Assembly (NCBI RefSeq): GCF_003173735.1
Contig: NZ_CP029551.1
Span: 3,124,001-3,188,000, forward strand
DNA length: 64,000 nucleotides
Direction: 5' to 3'
Source: Methylobacterium radiodurans
GTDB taxonomy: Bacteria > Pseudomonadota > Alphaproteobacteria > Rhizobiales > Beijerinckiaceae
Both the position numbers and the translations under genes were made by a program. Below, piece after piece: positions 25,201 through 34,411 of this stretch. Numbering within the stretch: position 1 is the stretch's first letter; each line of letters opens with the position of its first letter. The notes under the pieces are model-generated. The model worked only from the letters and a program-made list of their open reading frames with translations. It did not search any database and had not been told where the DNA came from.

Positions 25201-27089
25201 CAGCGCGGCGCCCCGGTCTTGGCGGCCAACGCCTCGTCGTACCACCACGTGGTCGGGAAGCCCGAGCCGCCATAGGCCGGCAGCGTCGCGGGATGCGCGA
25301 AGCGATTCCAGCGCAGGGTGCGGCTGACGCCGGCGGCCCATTGCGGCACCACGTAGTTGTGGGCGAGCAGCACCCGGTCGAGCGCCCGGGTCGCTGCGAC
25401 GAGGCCCGGCCTGTCCTTGGCGAAGATCACCCGGTCGATCAGCGCGTCGATGCCCGGATCCTTGATGCCCGCGACGTTGCTCGACCCCTGCCGGTCGGCG
25501 GCGGCCGAGCCCCAATGGTCGCGCTGCTCGTTGCCCGGCGAGAGCGACTCGCCCCAGGAATGGATGGTCGCGTCGAAGTCGAAGGCCCGCACGCGGTTCT
25601 GGTACTGGCCCTGGTCGATGATCCGGGGGGTCGCCGTGATGCCGATCTGCTTGAGCGAGGCGGCGTAGGGCAGCACCACCCGCTCGAAGGCGCCCTGCGC
25701 GAACAGGATCTCGAAGGCCAGCGGCTCGCCCGTCTGCTTGTTGACCATGCGGCCGTCGCGCAGCTCGTAGCCGGCCTCGCGCAGGAGGCGCACCGCCTCG
25801 CGCAGGTTCGTCCGCACCGCCTCCGGCGTGTCGCTGACGGGATTCCTGTAGGGCTCGGTGAAGACGCGCGCCGGAACCTTGTCCTTCACGCCCTCCAGGA
25901 CCAACCGCTCCTCGCCCTCGGGCAGGCCGGAGGAGGCCAGCTCCGAGCCGTAGAAATAGGAATCGATGCGCCGGTAGAGGCCGTAGAACAGCGCCCGGTT
26001 CATCTCCTCGAAGTTCATCGCGAGGTTGAGGGCGCGGCGCACGCGCTCGTCCGTGAACCTGTCCTTGCGCAGGTTGAACACGAAGGCCTGCATGATCCCG
26101 GTGCCGCGGTCGGGGAACTCCTCCTTGACGAGGCGGCCCTCCTTCACGGCCGGGAAGTCGTCGTAGGCGGTGGCCCAGTTGCGGGCGATGTTCTCGACGC
26201 GGAAATCGTAGAGGTCGCCCTTCAGCGCCTCCACAAGCACCGAGCCATCGCGGAAATACTCGAAGCGGATCGTGCCGAAATTGTTGCGCCCGACATTCAC
26301 GGCTAAGTCCTTGCCCCAGTAATCCTCCACGCGCTCGTAGGTCGCGGTGCGGCCGGCCTCGAAGCGGGCGAGACGGTAGGGGCCGGAGCCGAGCGGCGGC
26401 TCCAGGGTCGTCTCGGCGATGTTGCGGGCGCGCCCCTGCGCGTCCTTGCCGGTCCACCAGTGCTTCGGGAGCACGCGCAGCTGCCCGACGATCTGCGGCA
26501 GCTCGCGGTTGCCGGTCTCCGAGAAGGTGAAGGTGACCTCGCGGGGGCTCGTCGCCTCGGCCTTGGCCACGTTCTGGTAGTAGGCGGCGTAGAGCGGGCT
26601 GTTCGCCTTGAACGCCTCGAAGGACCAGATCACGTCCTCGGGCGTCACCGGCTTTCCGTCGTGCCAGCGCGCGCCCTCGCGCAGCCGGTAGGAGACCGAG
26701 CCGAGATCGGGCGCGACCCGGATCGCCTCGGCGAGCAGGCCGTAGGAGGTGAAAGGCTCGTCCTGCGATTCCGTGGTCAGCGTGTCGTAGATCTGCTGGA
26801 TCCCGCCCTCGACGTCGCCCTTCAGACCCGCCACCACGAGGTTGAAGCTGTCGAAGCCCCCTTGCGCGCCGAGGCGCACGAGGCCGCCCTTCGGCGCCTT
26901 CGGGTCGGCGTAGTCGAAATGCTTGAAGCCGGGGCCGTATTTCGGGGCGCCCATCAGGGTGACGGCGTGGACCCAGGCGCCGGTATTCTCGCCGGTGGCG
27001 ATCGCGGCCGAGGCCGCGGGCTCCTGGGACGCGGCCGGGACACTGAGCCCGGCGAGGAGGAGCGCGGCGGCGAGGAGGCGTGCGATCAC
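25200..27089 (-). CDS. yejA: YejA-type oligopeptide-binding protein
   Basis: A 629-residue periplasmic substrate-binding protein of the SBP_bac_5 family, YejA branch. It would capture peptides (in enterobacteria, including the peptide antibiotic microcin C) and deliver them to YejB/YejE. A Sec signal peptide spans about residues 1-20. The conserved start of the mature part, KHFDYADPKAPKGG, and the family end TTWWYDE are present. GTG 27089 is preferred as it starts directly at the signal peptide; GTG 27125 would add 12 residues. Gene order on this strand is yejA, broken yejA paralogue, yejB. It is intact across its whole length, unlike its neighbour. Confidence 0.92.
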   Translation of the reverse strand: MIARLLAAALLLAGLSVPAASQEPAASAAIATGENTGAWVHAVTLMGAPKYGPGFKHFDYADPKAPKGGLVRLGAQGGFDSFNLVVAGLKGDVEGGIQQIYDTLTTESQDEPFTSYGLLAEAIRVAPDLGSVSYRLREGARWHDGKPVTPEDVIWSFEAFKANSPLYAAYYQNVAKAEATSPREVTFTFSETGNRELPQIVGQLRVLPKHWWTGKDAQGRARNIAETTLEPPLGSGPYRLARFEAGRTATYERVEDYWGKDLAVNVGRNNFGTIRFEYFRDGSVLVEALKGDLYDFRVENIARNWATAYDDFPAVKEGRLVKEEFPDRGTGIMQAFVFNLRKDRFTDERVRRALNLAMNFEEMNRALFYGLYRRIDSYFYGSELASSGLPEGEERLVLEGVKDKVPARVFTEPYRNPVSDTPEAVRTNLREAVRLLREAGYELRDGRMVNKQTGEPLAFEILFAQGAFERVVLPYAASLKQIGITATPRIIDQGQYQNRVRAFDFDATIHSWGESLSPGNEQRDHWGSAAADRQGSSNVAGIKDPGIDALIDRVIFAKDRPGLVAATRALDRVLLAHNYVVPQWAAGVSRTLRWNRFAHPATLPAYGGSGFPTTWWYDEALAAKTGAPR

Positions 27090-27204
27090 GTCTGGGCTGT
27101 CTCCGGTTCGGGCGCGGCGCGGCACGGGCAGGCCGCCTGCACGAGACGGCTACTTAGGACGCCGGAGCCCCCTGCGCCAACCCGGGTCCGCCCGGCGAGG
27201 CTGC

Positions 27205-27804
27205 TCAGTGGCGCGAGCCGGGTTCCGGGGCATCCAGCCCGCTCCTGCCGATCTCGAGGAGCACGAGGTCGACGAGCAGGCGCAGCGTCGAGGACGGCAT
27301 CGTGTCGGCGAGCATGCGCAGCTCGCCGCAGAGGTCCATCAGCCGGTCGGTCGGGGCGGGTTTAGACGGAACGGCGTGGGCGACGTAACGCTGGCCCTCC
27401 TCGCGGCTCTCGGTGATGTCGATGAGGAGCCCGTGCGCGCGCAGGGGCCGGCCCTCGCCATCGAGATAGACGCGCCCGCGGCTCAGCACCCAGCGCACGC
27501 TCCCATCCGGACGACGCACCCGGTACTCGGCGAGGATCACGCCGCCAGCCTCCAAGGCGCGTGCCATCTCGGCCATCACCCAGCCGAGGTCGTCCGGGTG
27601 GATGCCGGCCGTCGCCTCGGGATTGCGCAGTTCCCGCCCGGCGAGTTGGGGATCGCCCGCCAGCAGCGCGGCCGCCCCCTCGTCGAAGAGCACCGTGCGG
27701 CGCGTCACGTACCAGTCCCAGGTCCCGACGATGCCAGAGGCATCGAGCACCCGGCGCAGATCCGGGAAGGATCCGGCCCGCTCCTCGCTCGCTGTCACAC
27801 GCAC
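27205..27804 (-). CDS. PAS domain protein
   Basis: A 199-residue soluble protein with one PAS_3-type domain (about residues 18-130): GIVGTWDWYVTRRTVLFDE, a GIHPDDLGWV turn and the closing RAHGLLIDITESRE, followed by a helical tail that resembles the dimerisation helix of a histidine kinase but lacks the phospho-acceptor His and any ATPase domain. It is therefore a stand-alone sensor or a truncated kinase. GTG 27804 follows AGGAG at eight bases. A longer frame runs upstream for over 3 kb but lies antisense to acs and the peptidase gene and is not real. Signal and partner are unknown. Confidence 0.8.
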   Translation of the reverse strand: MRVTASEERAGSFPDLRRVLDASGIVGTWDWYVTRRTVLFDEGAAALLAGDPQLAGRELRNPEATAGIHPDDLGWVMAEMARALEAGGVILAEYRVRRPDGSVRWVLSRGRVYLDGEGRPLRAHGLLIDITESREEGQRYVAHAVPSKPAPTDRLMDLCGELRMLADTMPSSTLRLLVDLVLLEIGRSGLDAPEPGSRH

Positions 27805-28065
27805 AAGACTCGCTCCTATCCGTGCTTCGTATACGCCAACCCCCCAGCCTATAGTTCCCGCATACGGAGCACAGCAGCAAGATGCTGTACCGCAAAATGG
27901 CGCCGCTTCCACGGCCGCGTCCCGGGCCTCATCGGTTTCCGGTCCCGCCGTGGCCGGAACACATCTTCGCGAACAGGGCCTGACGAACCGGCTCAGCGGC
28001 CGATCCGCCCGGCGGCGCCCCGTCCGATGCTGGCTTTGCGCCCCGGCCGTGCGATGCTGGCGGGC

Positions 28066-29100
28066 ATGACGAGCCGCATCACCGACATCGCCGGCATCCG
28101 GGTCGGCCACGCGAGCGACTTGGGCGCCGCGACCGGCGTCACCGCGATCCTGTTCGACGCCTGCGTGACCGCCGCGGTCGACGTGCGCGGCGGCGGGCCG
28201 GGCACCCGCGAGACCGACCTGCTTGACCCCGAGCGCACGGTGGAGGGCATCGACGCGCTGGTGCTCTCCGGCGGCTCGGCCTTCGGCCTCGACGCGGCGG
28301 CGGGCGCGGTCGCGTGGCTCGCCGAGCAGGGGCGCGGCTTTCCCGTCGGCGGCGTGCGCGTGCCGATCGTGCCGGCCGCGATCCTGTTCGACCTCCTCAA
28401 CGGCGGCGACAAGGCCTGGGGGCGCTTTTCCCCATACCGCGACCTCGGCTACGCGGCGGCGCGGGCGGCCGCTCGCGACTTCGCGCTCGGCTCGGTCGGG
28501 GCGGGCACGGGCGCGCGCACCGGCAACCTCAAGGGCGGGATCGGCTCGGCCTCGGCCCTGGTCGGCGGGAGCCCGTTCCGGGTCGGAGCGCTGGCGGCGG
28601 TGAACGCCTTCGGCCGGGTCACGGTCGGCGAGGGCCCGCATTTCTGGGCCGCGCCCTACGAGTGGGAGGCCGAGTTCGGCGGGCTCGGCTGGCCGGCGCG
28701 GATGCCCGCGGACGCCCTGGACTTCCCGGCCCGCGCCTTGCCGGGCGGCGCGACGACGCTCGCGGTGGTGGCGACCGACGCGGTGCTGACCAAGGCGCAG
28801 GCGCGCCGCCTCGCGGTGACCGCGCAGGACGGGCTCGCCCGCGCGATCCAGCCGGTGCACACGCCCCTCGATGGCGACGTCGTCTTCGCGGTCGCCACCG
28901 GAGCCGTCCCGCTCCGCGAGCCCGTGGTCGATCTCGCGCGCCTGGGCGATGCGGCGGCGCAGGTGCTGGCCCGCGCTGTGGCGGTGGGCGTCCACGCTGC
29001 CGCGAGCCTGCCGGGGCACCCGCCCGCGCCCGCGCTCGCCCTGCACGGGCTGCCGCCGGCCTGGCGCGACCGCTACGGCGACGGGGCGCCCGGCCCTTAG
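28066..29100 (+). CDS. P1 family (DmpA-type) aminopeptidase/amidase
   Basis: A 344-residue member of peptidase family S58 (DmpA, NylC-like Ntn hydrolase fold). These enzymes cut themselves into alpha and beta chains in front of the catalytic Ser/Thr. The likely cleavage site is in the segment GATTLAVVATDAVLTKAQARRL, where the Thr-Thr after GGA precedes the beta strand. The start ITDIAGIRVGHA and GGGPGTRETDLL are family hallmarks. No signal peptide. ATG 28066 matches the family N-terminus; an ATG four codons earlier is possible. It is divergent from the PAS gene. Substrates of the family range from N-terminal D-amino acid or beta-amino peptides to oligoamides. Confidence 0.93.
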   Translation: MTSRITDIAGIRVGHASDLGAATGVTAILFDACVTAAVDVRGGGPGTRETDLLDPERTVEGIDALVLSGGSAFGLDAAAGAVAWLAEQGRGFPVGGVRVPIVPAAILFDLLNGGDKAWGRFSPYRDLGYAAARAAARDFALGSVGAGTGARTGNLKGGIGSASALVGGSPFRVGALAAVNAFGRVTVGEGPHFWAAPYEWEAEFGGLGWPARMPADALDFPARALPGGATTLAVVATDAVLTKAQARRLAVTAQDGLARAIQPVHTPLDGDVVFAVATGAVPLREPVVDLARLGDAAAQVLARAVAVGVHAAASLPGHPPAPALALHGLPPAWRDRYGDGAPGP

Positions 29101-29313
29101 GTCCGTCGCGGACGGCTCCTCCTTTGGTCCAATGCGGGTCGGGCCGGGCAAGTCTGCGCGAAGACAGTTCCGGCGCTTTGTATTGGGCTCGATCAAATAC
29201 CCTTCCCACCGGGCGCTTGCGAGCCGCCGGCCGGCGGGGCATGACACTCTCAAAAGCCCGGCACGCGCGGATGGACCGTGCCGACGACCGGGCGTGTTCA
29301 GGGAAGAAGCGTG

Positions 29314-31263
29314 ATGAACGAGAAGGTCGTCGCCGTTCAGGATGCTTGGCGCCAGGGCGCCCTCGTGGACGATGCCAAGTACCAGGAGATGTACCGCGCC
29401 TCCGTCTCGGATCCGGAGGCGTTCTGGGGCGAGCACGGCCGGCGCATCGACTGGATGACGCCGTTCTCCAAGGTCAAGAACACCAGCTTCGCGCCGGGCA
29501 ACGTCTCGATCAACTGGTTCGAGGACGGCCGGACCAACGTCGCCTATAACTGCATCGACCGCCACCTCGAGACCCGCGGCGACCAGACCGCGATCATCTG
29601 GGAGGGCGACGACCCGAACGAGTCGAAGCACATCACCTACCGCGAGCTGCACGCGCAGGTCTGCCGGATGGCCAACATCCTGCGCAACCGCGGCGTCGGC
29701 AAGGGCGACCGGGTGACGATCTACCTGCCGATGATCCCGGAGGCCGCCTACGCGATGCTGGCCTGCGCCCGGCTCGGCGCGATCCACTCCATCGTCTTCG
29801 GCGGCTTCTCGCCCGACTCGCTCGCCGCCCGCATCCAGGGCTGCGACGCCAAGGTGGTGATCACCGCCGACGAGGGCCTGCGCGGCGGCCGCAAGGTGCC
29901 GCTCAAGGCCAACGTCGACGCCGCCATCGGCCGCCTGCCGAAGGACGCCGTCGACCACGTCATCGTGGTGCGCCGCACCGGCGGCAGCGTGGCGATGGAG
30001 CCGGGGCGCGACGTCTACTACCACGAGGCCGCCGAGCAGGTGACCGACGCCTGCCCGGCCGAGGCCTTCGAGGCCGAGCACCCGCTCTTCATCCTCTACA
30101 CCTCGGGCTCGACCGGCCAGCCCAAGGGCGTGGTGCACACAACCGGCGGCTATCTCGTCTACGCCGCGATGACCCACCAGTACGTGTTCGATTACCGCGA
30201 GGGCGAGGTCTACTGGTGCACGGCCGATGTCGGCTGGGTCACCGGGCACAGCTACATCGTCTACGGCCCGCTCGCGAACGGCGCGACCACGCTGATGTTC
30301 GAGGGCATCCCGACCTACCCCTCGAACGCCCGCTTCTGGGAGGTCATCGACAAGCACAAGGTCAACATCTTCTACACGGCGCCGACCGCCATCCGATCGC
30401 TGATGGGCGCGGGCGAGGGCCCGGTGAAGACGACCTCGCGCGCCAGCTTGCGCGTGCTCGGCTCGGTGGGCGAGCCGATCAACCCGGAGGCCTGGGACTG
30501 GTACTACCGGGTGGTCGGCGATTCCCGCTGCCCGATCGTCGATACGTGGTGGCAGACCGAGACCGGCGGCATCCTGATCACGCCCCTGCCGGGCGCCACC
30601 GCGCTGAAGCCCGGCTCGGCCACGCGTCCCTTCTTCGGCGTGCAGCCGGTGATGGTCGATGCCGAGGGCAAGCAGATCGACGGCCCCTGCGAGGGCAACC
30701 TCTGCATCGCGGATTCCTGGCCCGGGCAGATGCGCACCGTCTACGGCGACCACGAGCGCTTCGAGCAGACCTACTTCTCGACCTACCCGAACCTCTACTT
30801 CACGGGTGACGGCGCGCGCCGCGACGCGGACGGCTATTACTGGATCACCGGCCGCGTGGACGACGTGATCAACGTCTCTGGCCACCGCATGGGCACGGCC
30901 GAGGTCGAATCCTCGCTCGTCGCCCACGCCAAGGTGGCGGAGGCGGCGGTGGTCGGCTTCCCGCACAATGTGAAGGGCCAGGGCATCTACGCCTACGTCA
31001 CCCTCAACGAGGGCGAGGAAGGCGACGACGCGCTGCGCAAGGAACTCGTCGCCTGGGTGCGCAAGGATATCGGCCCGATCGCCTCGCCGGACCTGATCCA
31101 GTTCGCGCCGGGCCTGCCCAAGACCCGCTCGGGCAAGATCATGCGCCGCATCCTGCGCAAGATCGCCGAGGACGATTTCTCGACGCTCGGCGACACCTCG
31201 ACGCTCGCCGACCCGGCGGTCGTGGACGACCTGATCGAGAACCGCCAGAACCGGGCGGGCTGA
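29314..31263 (+). CDS. acs: Acetyl-CoA synthetase
   Basis: Makes acetyl-CoA from acetate, ATP and CoA through an acetyl-adenylate. The 649-residue protein has all AMP-forming synthetase motifs: the P-loop [21 protein letters not shown], the hinge [18 protein letters not shown] and the C-terminal catalytic Lys in TRSGKIMRR, the usual target of lysine acetylation. ATG 29314 follows GGGAAGAAG; an adjacent GTG is possible. It stands alone with a 213-bp leader and a hairpin after the stop. An MHS-family transporter follows 273 bp downstream on the same strand, which suggests that it carries acetate or another carboxylate. Confidence 0.97.
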   Translation: MNEKVVAVQDAWRQGALVDDAKYQEMYRASVSDPEAFWGEHGRRIDWMTPFSKVKNTSFAPGNVSINWFEDGRTNVAYNCIDRHLETRGDQTAIIWEGDDPNESKHITYRELHAQVCRMANILRNRGVGKGDRVTIYLPMIPEAAYAMLACARLGAIHSIVFGGFSPDSLAARIQGCDAKVVITADEGLRGGRKVPLKANVDAAIGRLPKDAVDHVIVVRRTGGSVAMEPGRDVYYHEAAEQVTDACPAEAFEAEHPLFILYTSGSTGQPKGVVHTTGGYLVYAAMTHQYVFDYREGEVYWCTADVGWVTGHSYIVYGPLANGATTLMFEGIPTYPSNARFWEVIDKHKVNIFYTAPTAIRSLMGAGEGPVKTTSRASLRVLGSVGEPINPEAWDWYYRVVGDSRCPIVDTWWQTETGGILITPLPGATALKPGSATRPFFGVQPVMVDAEGKQIDGPCEGNLCIADSWPGQMRTVYGDHERFEQTYFSTYPNLYFTGDGARRDADGYYWITGRVDDVINVSGHRMGTAEVESSLVAHAKVAEAAVVGFPHNVKGQGIYAYVTLNEGEEGDDALRKELVAWVRKDIGPIASPDLIQFAPGLPKTRSGKIMRRILRKIAEDDFSTLGDTSTLADPAVVDDLIENRQNRAG

Positions 31264-31268
31264 GCGCA

Positions 31269-31336
31269 AGCTGCGGCCGTTCCAAGCCGCAGCTGTTCCG
31301 CAGCACCGTACCGAAGGGCGCGGGCTCAAGGCCCGC
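31269..31336 (+). terminator. Two hairpins after acs
   Basis: AGCTGCGGC/GCCGCAGCT (31269-31294, 9-bp stem, 8-nt loop) lies five bases past the stop, followed by GCGGGC/GCCCGC (31320-31336, 5-nt loop). T-rich tails are lacking, as is common in this GC range. Confidence 0.6.
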
Positions 31337-31461
31337 ACCCGTCCCAATGCCTGGATCCGGCGATCCTGTGCCAGGGCCGTTACACTCTGAAGATGCCTGT
31401 AAATCGCGGCGTTTTACCTATTGGGCGGGATTGAGGCATGCGATAGCACTTTGCTGCACTC

Positions 31462-31504
31462 GCGCATTCCGAATGCGCCGCACAGCCGGGATCCGCTCAG
31501 CGGA
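31462..31504 (+). promoter_or_regulatory. Two palindromes in the MHS transporter leader
   Basis: GCGCATT-CCG-AATGCGC (31462-31478) and TCCGCT-C-AGCGGA (31492-31504) are perfect inverted repeats 33 to 75 bp before the start. They could be operators or leader hairpins. Confidence 0.45.
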
Positions 31505-31536
31505 CCTGTAAGAACAATACTGGAGGATCGACGCAC

Positions 31537-33273
31537 ATGGCAGTGGCAACCGCAGTCCCGCGGGCCGAGGTGGCGAACAGGCCGATGACCGCCGGTGAGA
31601 AGAAGGTCATCATGGCCTCCTCGCTCGGCACCGTCTTCGAGTGGTACGACTTCTACCTCTACGGCTCGCTCGCCGCGATCATCGGCGCGCAGTTCTTCTC
31701 GGCCTATCCTGAGGCGACCCGCAACATCTTCGCGCTGCTCGCCTTCGCGGCGGGCTTCCTGGTGCGTCCCTTCGGCGCCCTGGTGTTCGGCCGGCTCGGC
31801 GACATGGTCGGCCGCAAGTACACCTTCCTCGTCACCATCCTGATCATGGGCATCTCGACCTTCGCGGTCGGCCTGCTGCCCTCCTACACCACGCTCAACG
31901 CCTACGGCATCGGCTGGGTCGCGCCCGTGACGCTGCTGGTGCTGCGCATGCTCCAGGGCCTCGCGCTCGGCGGCGAGTACGGCGGCGCTGCGGTCTACGT
32001 GGCCGAGCACGCGCCCCCGGGTCGGCGCGGCTTCTACACCGCCTTCATCCAGACGACCGCGACGCTCGGCCTGCTGCTCTCGCTGATCATCATCCTGTCG
32101 ACCCAGGGCTACGTGAACAGCGCCTATCCGGCCACCGTCGTGACGAACCCGGACGGCACCACGACCACGCTCACCGCCTTCCAGGTCTGGGGCTGGCGCA
32201 TCCCGTTCCTCGTCTCGGTGGCGCTGCTCGCGATCTCGGTCTGGATCCGCATGCAGATGCAGGAGAGCCCGGCCTTCAAGAAGATGAAGGAGGAGGGCAC
32301 CCACTCCAAGGCGCCGCTGTCCGAGGCCTTCGGCCAGTGGCGGAACGCCAAGTGGGCGCTCCTCGCTCTGCTCGGCCTCACCGCCGGTCAGGCGGTGGTC
32401 TGGTACACCGGCCAGTTCTACGCGCTGTTCTTCCTGCAGAGCATCCTGAAGGTCGACCAGTTCACCGCGAACGTGCTGATCGCCTGGTCGCTCATCCTCG
32501 GCACCGGCGGCTTCCTGTTCTTCGGCAGTCTCTCGGACCGGATCGGCCGCAAGCCGATCATCCTCGGCGGCTGCCTGATCGCGGCGCTCACCTACTTCCC
32601 GCTGTTCAACATGCTCACCGCCAACGCCAACCCGGCGCTGCACGCGGCGCAGGCGAACGTGCCGGTGGTGGTGAAGACGAACACGGACGAGTGCTCGTTC
32701 CAGTTCAATCCGGTCGGCACGGCCAAGTTCACCAAGGAGTGCGACATCGCCAAGGCGCTGCTCGCCCGCTCCGCGGTGAGCTACAAGACCGAGAACCAGC
32801 CGGCGGGCACGCCGACCGTGGTCAGCGTCAACGGCAAGGACTTCCCGGTCGCCGATCCGAACTTCGCCAAGGCGGTGCCGGCGGCGCTGACGGAGGCGGG
32901 CTACCCCTCGGCGGCGAACAACCCGACCGTGGTGAAGTCCTCGAACCCGCTCGACATCTTCACGGGCCAGAAGCTCGCGGTGGTCGGCATCCTGACGATC
33001 CTCGTCATCTACGTGACGATGGTCTACGGCCCGATCGCCGCCGCCCTGGTGGAGCTGTTCCCGACCCGGATCCGCTACACCTCGATGTCGCTGCCCTACC
33101 ACATCGGCAACGGCTGGTTCGGCGGCCTCCTGCCCGCCACCGCCTTCGCGATGGTGGCCCAGACCGGCGACATCTACTACGGCCTCTGGTACCCGATCGT
33201 GATCGCGCTCTTCACCTTCGTGGTGGGCCTGATCTTCATCCCCGAGACCAAGGATCGGGACATCCTGGCCTGA
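31537..33273 (+). CDS. MHS family (metabolite:H+ symporter) MFS transporter
   Basis: A 578-residue inner-membrane transporter of the MHS branch, which takes up carboxylates and osmolytes with protons. Family signatures are visible: GTVFEWYDFYLYG in the first segment, GRLGDMVGRK in the loop between segments 2 and 3, ALGGEYGGAAVYVAE in segment 4 and SLSDRIGRKP between 8 and 9. Most MHS proteins have about 430-550 residues. The extra length here is a roughly 110-residue soluble insert (about 365-475) in the loop between segments 9 and 10, facing the periplasm, with two Cys (386 and 402). ATG 31537 follows GGAGG. Position after acs suggests a monocarboxylate substrate. Confidence 0.92.
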   Translation: MAVATAVPRAEVANRPMTAGEKKVIMASSLGTVFEWYDFYLYGSLAAIIGAQFFSAYPEATRNIFALLAFAAGFLVRPFGALVFGRLGDMVGRKYTFLVTILIMGISTFAVGLLPSYTTLNAYGIGWVAPVTLLVLRMLQGLALGGEYGGAAVYVAEHAPPGRRGFYTAFIQTTATLGLLLSLIIILSTQGYVNSAYPATVVTNPDGTTTTLTAFQVWGWRIPFLVSVALLAISVWIRMQMQESPAFKKMKEEGTHSKAPLSEAFGQWRNAKWALLALLGLTAGQAVVWYTGQFYALFFLQSILKVDQFTANVLIAWSLILGTGGFLFFGSLSDRIGRKPIILGGCLIAALTYFPLFNMLTANANPALHAAQANVPVVVKTNTDECSFQFNPVGTAKFTKECDIAKALLARSAVSYKTENQPAGTPTVVSVNGKDFPVADPNFAKAVPAALTEAGYPSAANNPTVVKSSNPLDIFTGQKLAVVGILTILVIYVTMVYGPIAAALVELFPTRIRYTSMSLPYHIGNGWFGGLLPATAFAMVAQTGDIYYGLWYPIVIALFTFVVGLIFIPETKDRDILA

Positions 33274-33281
33274 ACGAGCCT

Positions 33282-33303
33282 CCCGGCGCGGCGACGCGCC
33301 GGG
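33282..33303. terminator. Bidirectional hairpin between convergent genes
   Basis: A perfect 9-bp stem CCCGGCGCG/CGCGCCGGG with a GCGA tetraloop starts eight bases after the transporter stop. GCGA is a stable GNRA-type loop. It can serve both the transporter and the dehydrogenase gene that ends at 33362 from the other side. Confidence 0.65.
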
Positions 33304-33361
33304 TATCCCAGGAACGCGCGGGGCGGGCCGGAAGGCTCGCCCCGTTCGCGCTTCTCGGGCC

Positions 33362-34144
33362 TCACCGCGCGAGGGCGAGGCGCGGAGACTGGCGGTCCGC
33401 GTCGAGCTCCGCCTCCAGTTCGGCGGCCAGCGCGAAGAAACGGCGCCGCACCTCCGGGGCGAACGGGTTCTGGCGCTCGATCGCGGCGAAGACCTCCGGC
33501 GCGTCGTGCCGGACCATCTCGACCGCCTCCAGGATCCGCTCGAAGCTGCGGGTGGTCATCCGGCTGGGCAGGGGCTCCATCCGAACCAGCACCTTGGCGA
33601 TGAGGTGGGTCAGGCCCTGCACCGAGGCCATCTCGCGGTCGTGGGCCTCGGGCGTGGTCAGGATCACCTCCAGGCCGAGCACCCGGCGCAGGAAGGCCGC
33701 CGCCCGCAATCCGCGCCGGCCCCGGACCGGGCAGACGGCGACCTTCAGCCCCGCGAGACCGTCCCGCGCGCTCTGCGGGCCGAAGAGCGGGTGCGTCGCC
33801 AGGATCGCGACGTGGGCCGGCAGCTCCGCGCGCAGGATCGCGGCGGGCACGACCTTGACCGAGCCGACATCGGCGACGAGCGCGCCCGGCCGCAGGTGCG
33901 GGGCGACGGCGCGGGCCACGTCCCGCAGGCCGGAGACCGGCGTGGCGAGGATCACGACCGGACAGGCGGCGGCGGTGGCGAGGTCGGCCGGCACGGCGTC
34001 CGGCCCGAAGGCGTCCTGGGCCACGAACGGGTCGTAGGCGAGCACGCGCAGGTGCGGGGCGAGGTGGCGGGCGATCAGGCGGCCGAAGGCGCCGAAGCCG
34101 ATCAGGCCGACGGAAGGAGCAGGGGATTTGAGCGGGGACGACAC
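33362..34144 (-). CDS. Prephenate/arogenate dehydrogenase family protein
   Basis: A 260-residue NAD(P)-dependent dehydrogenase of the TyrA family, making the tyrosine precursor from prephenate or arogenate. The Rossmann loop is GLIGFGAFGRLIARHL (residues 12-27). Family residues include VADVGSVKV, ATHPLFGPQSARDGL with the catalytic His, and EAHDREMASVQGLTH. No chorismate mutase or ACT domain is fused, and the protein is shorter than most TyrA (about 280-370), matching the compact plant-like and alphaproteobacterial arogenate dehydrogenase type. The start is GTG 34144, with GAGG seven bases upstream. The substrate preference cannot be told from sequence. Not linked to other aromatic genes here; pheA is 10 kb away. 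Confidence 0.9.
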   Translation of the reverse strand: MSSPLKSPAPSVGLIGFGAFGRLIARHLAPHLRVLAYDPFVAQDAFGPDAVPADLATAAACPVVILATPVSGLRDVARAVAPHLRPGALVADVGSVKVVPAAILRAELPAHVAILATHPLFGPQSARDGLAGLKVAVCPVRGRRGLRAAAFLRRVLGLEVILTTPEAHDREMASVQGLTHLIAKVLVRMEPLPSRMTTRSFERILEAVEMVRHDAPEVFAAIERQNPFAPEVRRRFFALAAELEAELDADRQSPRLALAR

Positions 34145-34373
34145 GGCGAAACCTCGGATGTGAGGCGAGGCCGACGGTCTTCGGAAACGATACCAGCCGC
34201 CGGCGACGCGGGCGGCTGGGCATGACGAGCACGGCCGCTAAGGGAGCGGCGCGGTATAGAGTCCGGCGAGGCGGGTGCTGATCATGGGGCCGGCGTGTAG
34301 GCCCGGAGGGAGACGGCCGTCAAGCTCGGGCGAGCGGGCCTGCGGCGGACCACGCGATGCGAGGAGGAGGCAT

Positions 34374-34400
34374 CCCTCTCCCCGCGAGGCGGGGAGAGGG
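34374..34400 (-). terminator. purH terminator hairpin (CTCTCCCCGC palindrome)
   Basis: A perfect 12-bp stem CCCTCTCCCCGC/GCGGGGAGAGGG with a GAG loop lies 11 bp past the purH stop. The same core occurs at 37092, 37265 and 49095, so it is also a dispersed repeat. Confidence 0.7.
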
Positions 34401-34411
34401 GATACCGAGGC

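Noticed and set aside
27205..31347. A 1380-codon leftward frame antisense to the peptidase and acs genes
   Set aside because: Only its last 200 codons (the PAS protein) look like protein; the rest is the mirror of two well-recognised genes and has no domain resemblance.
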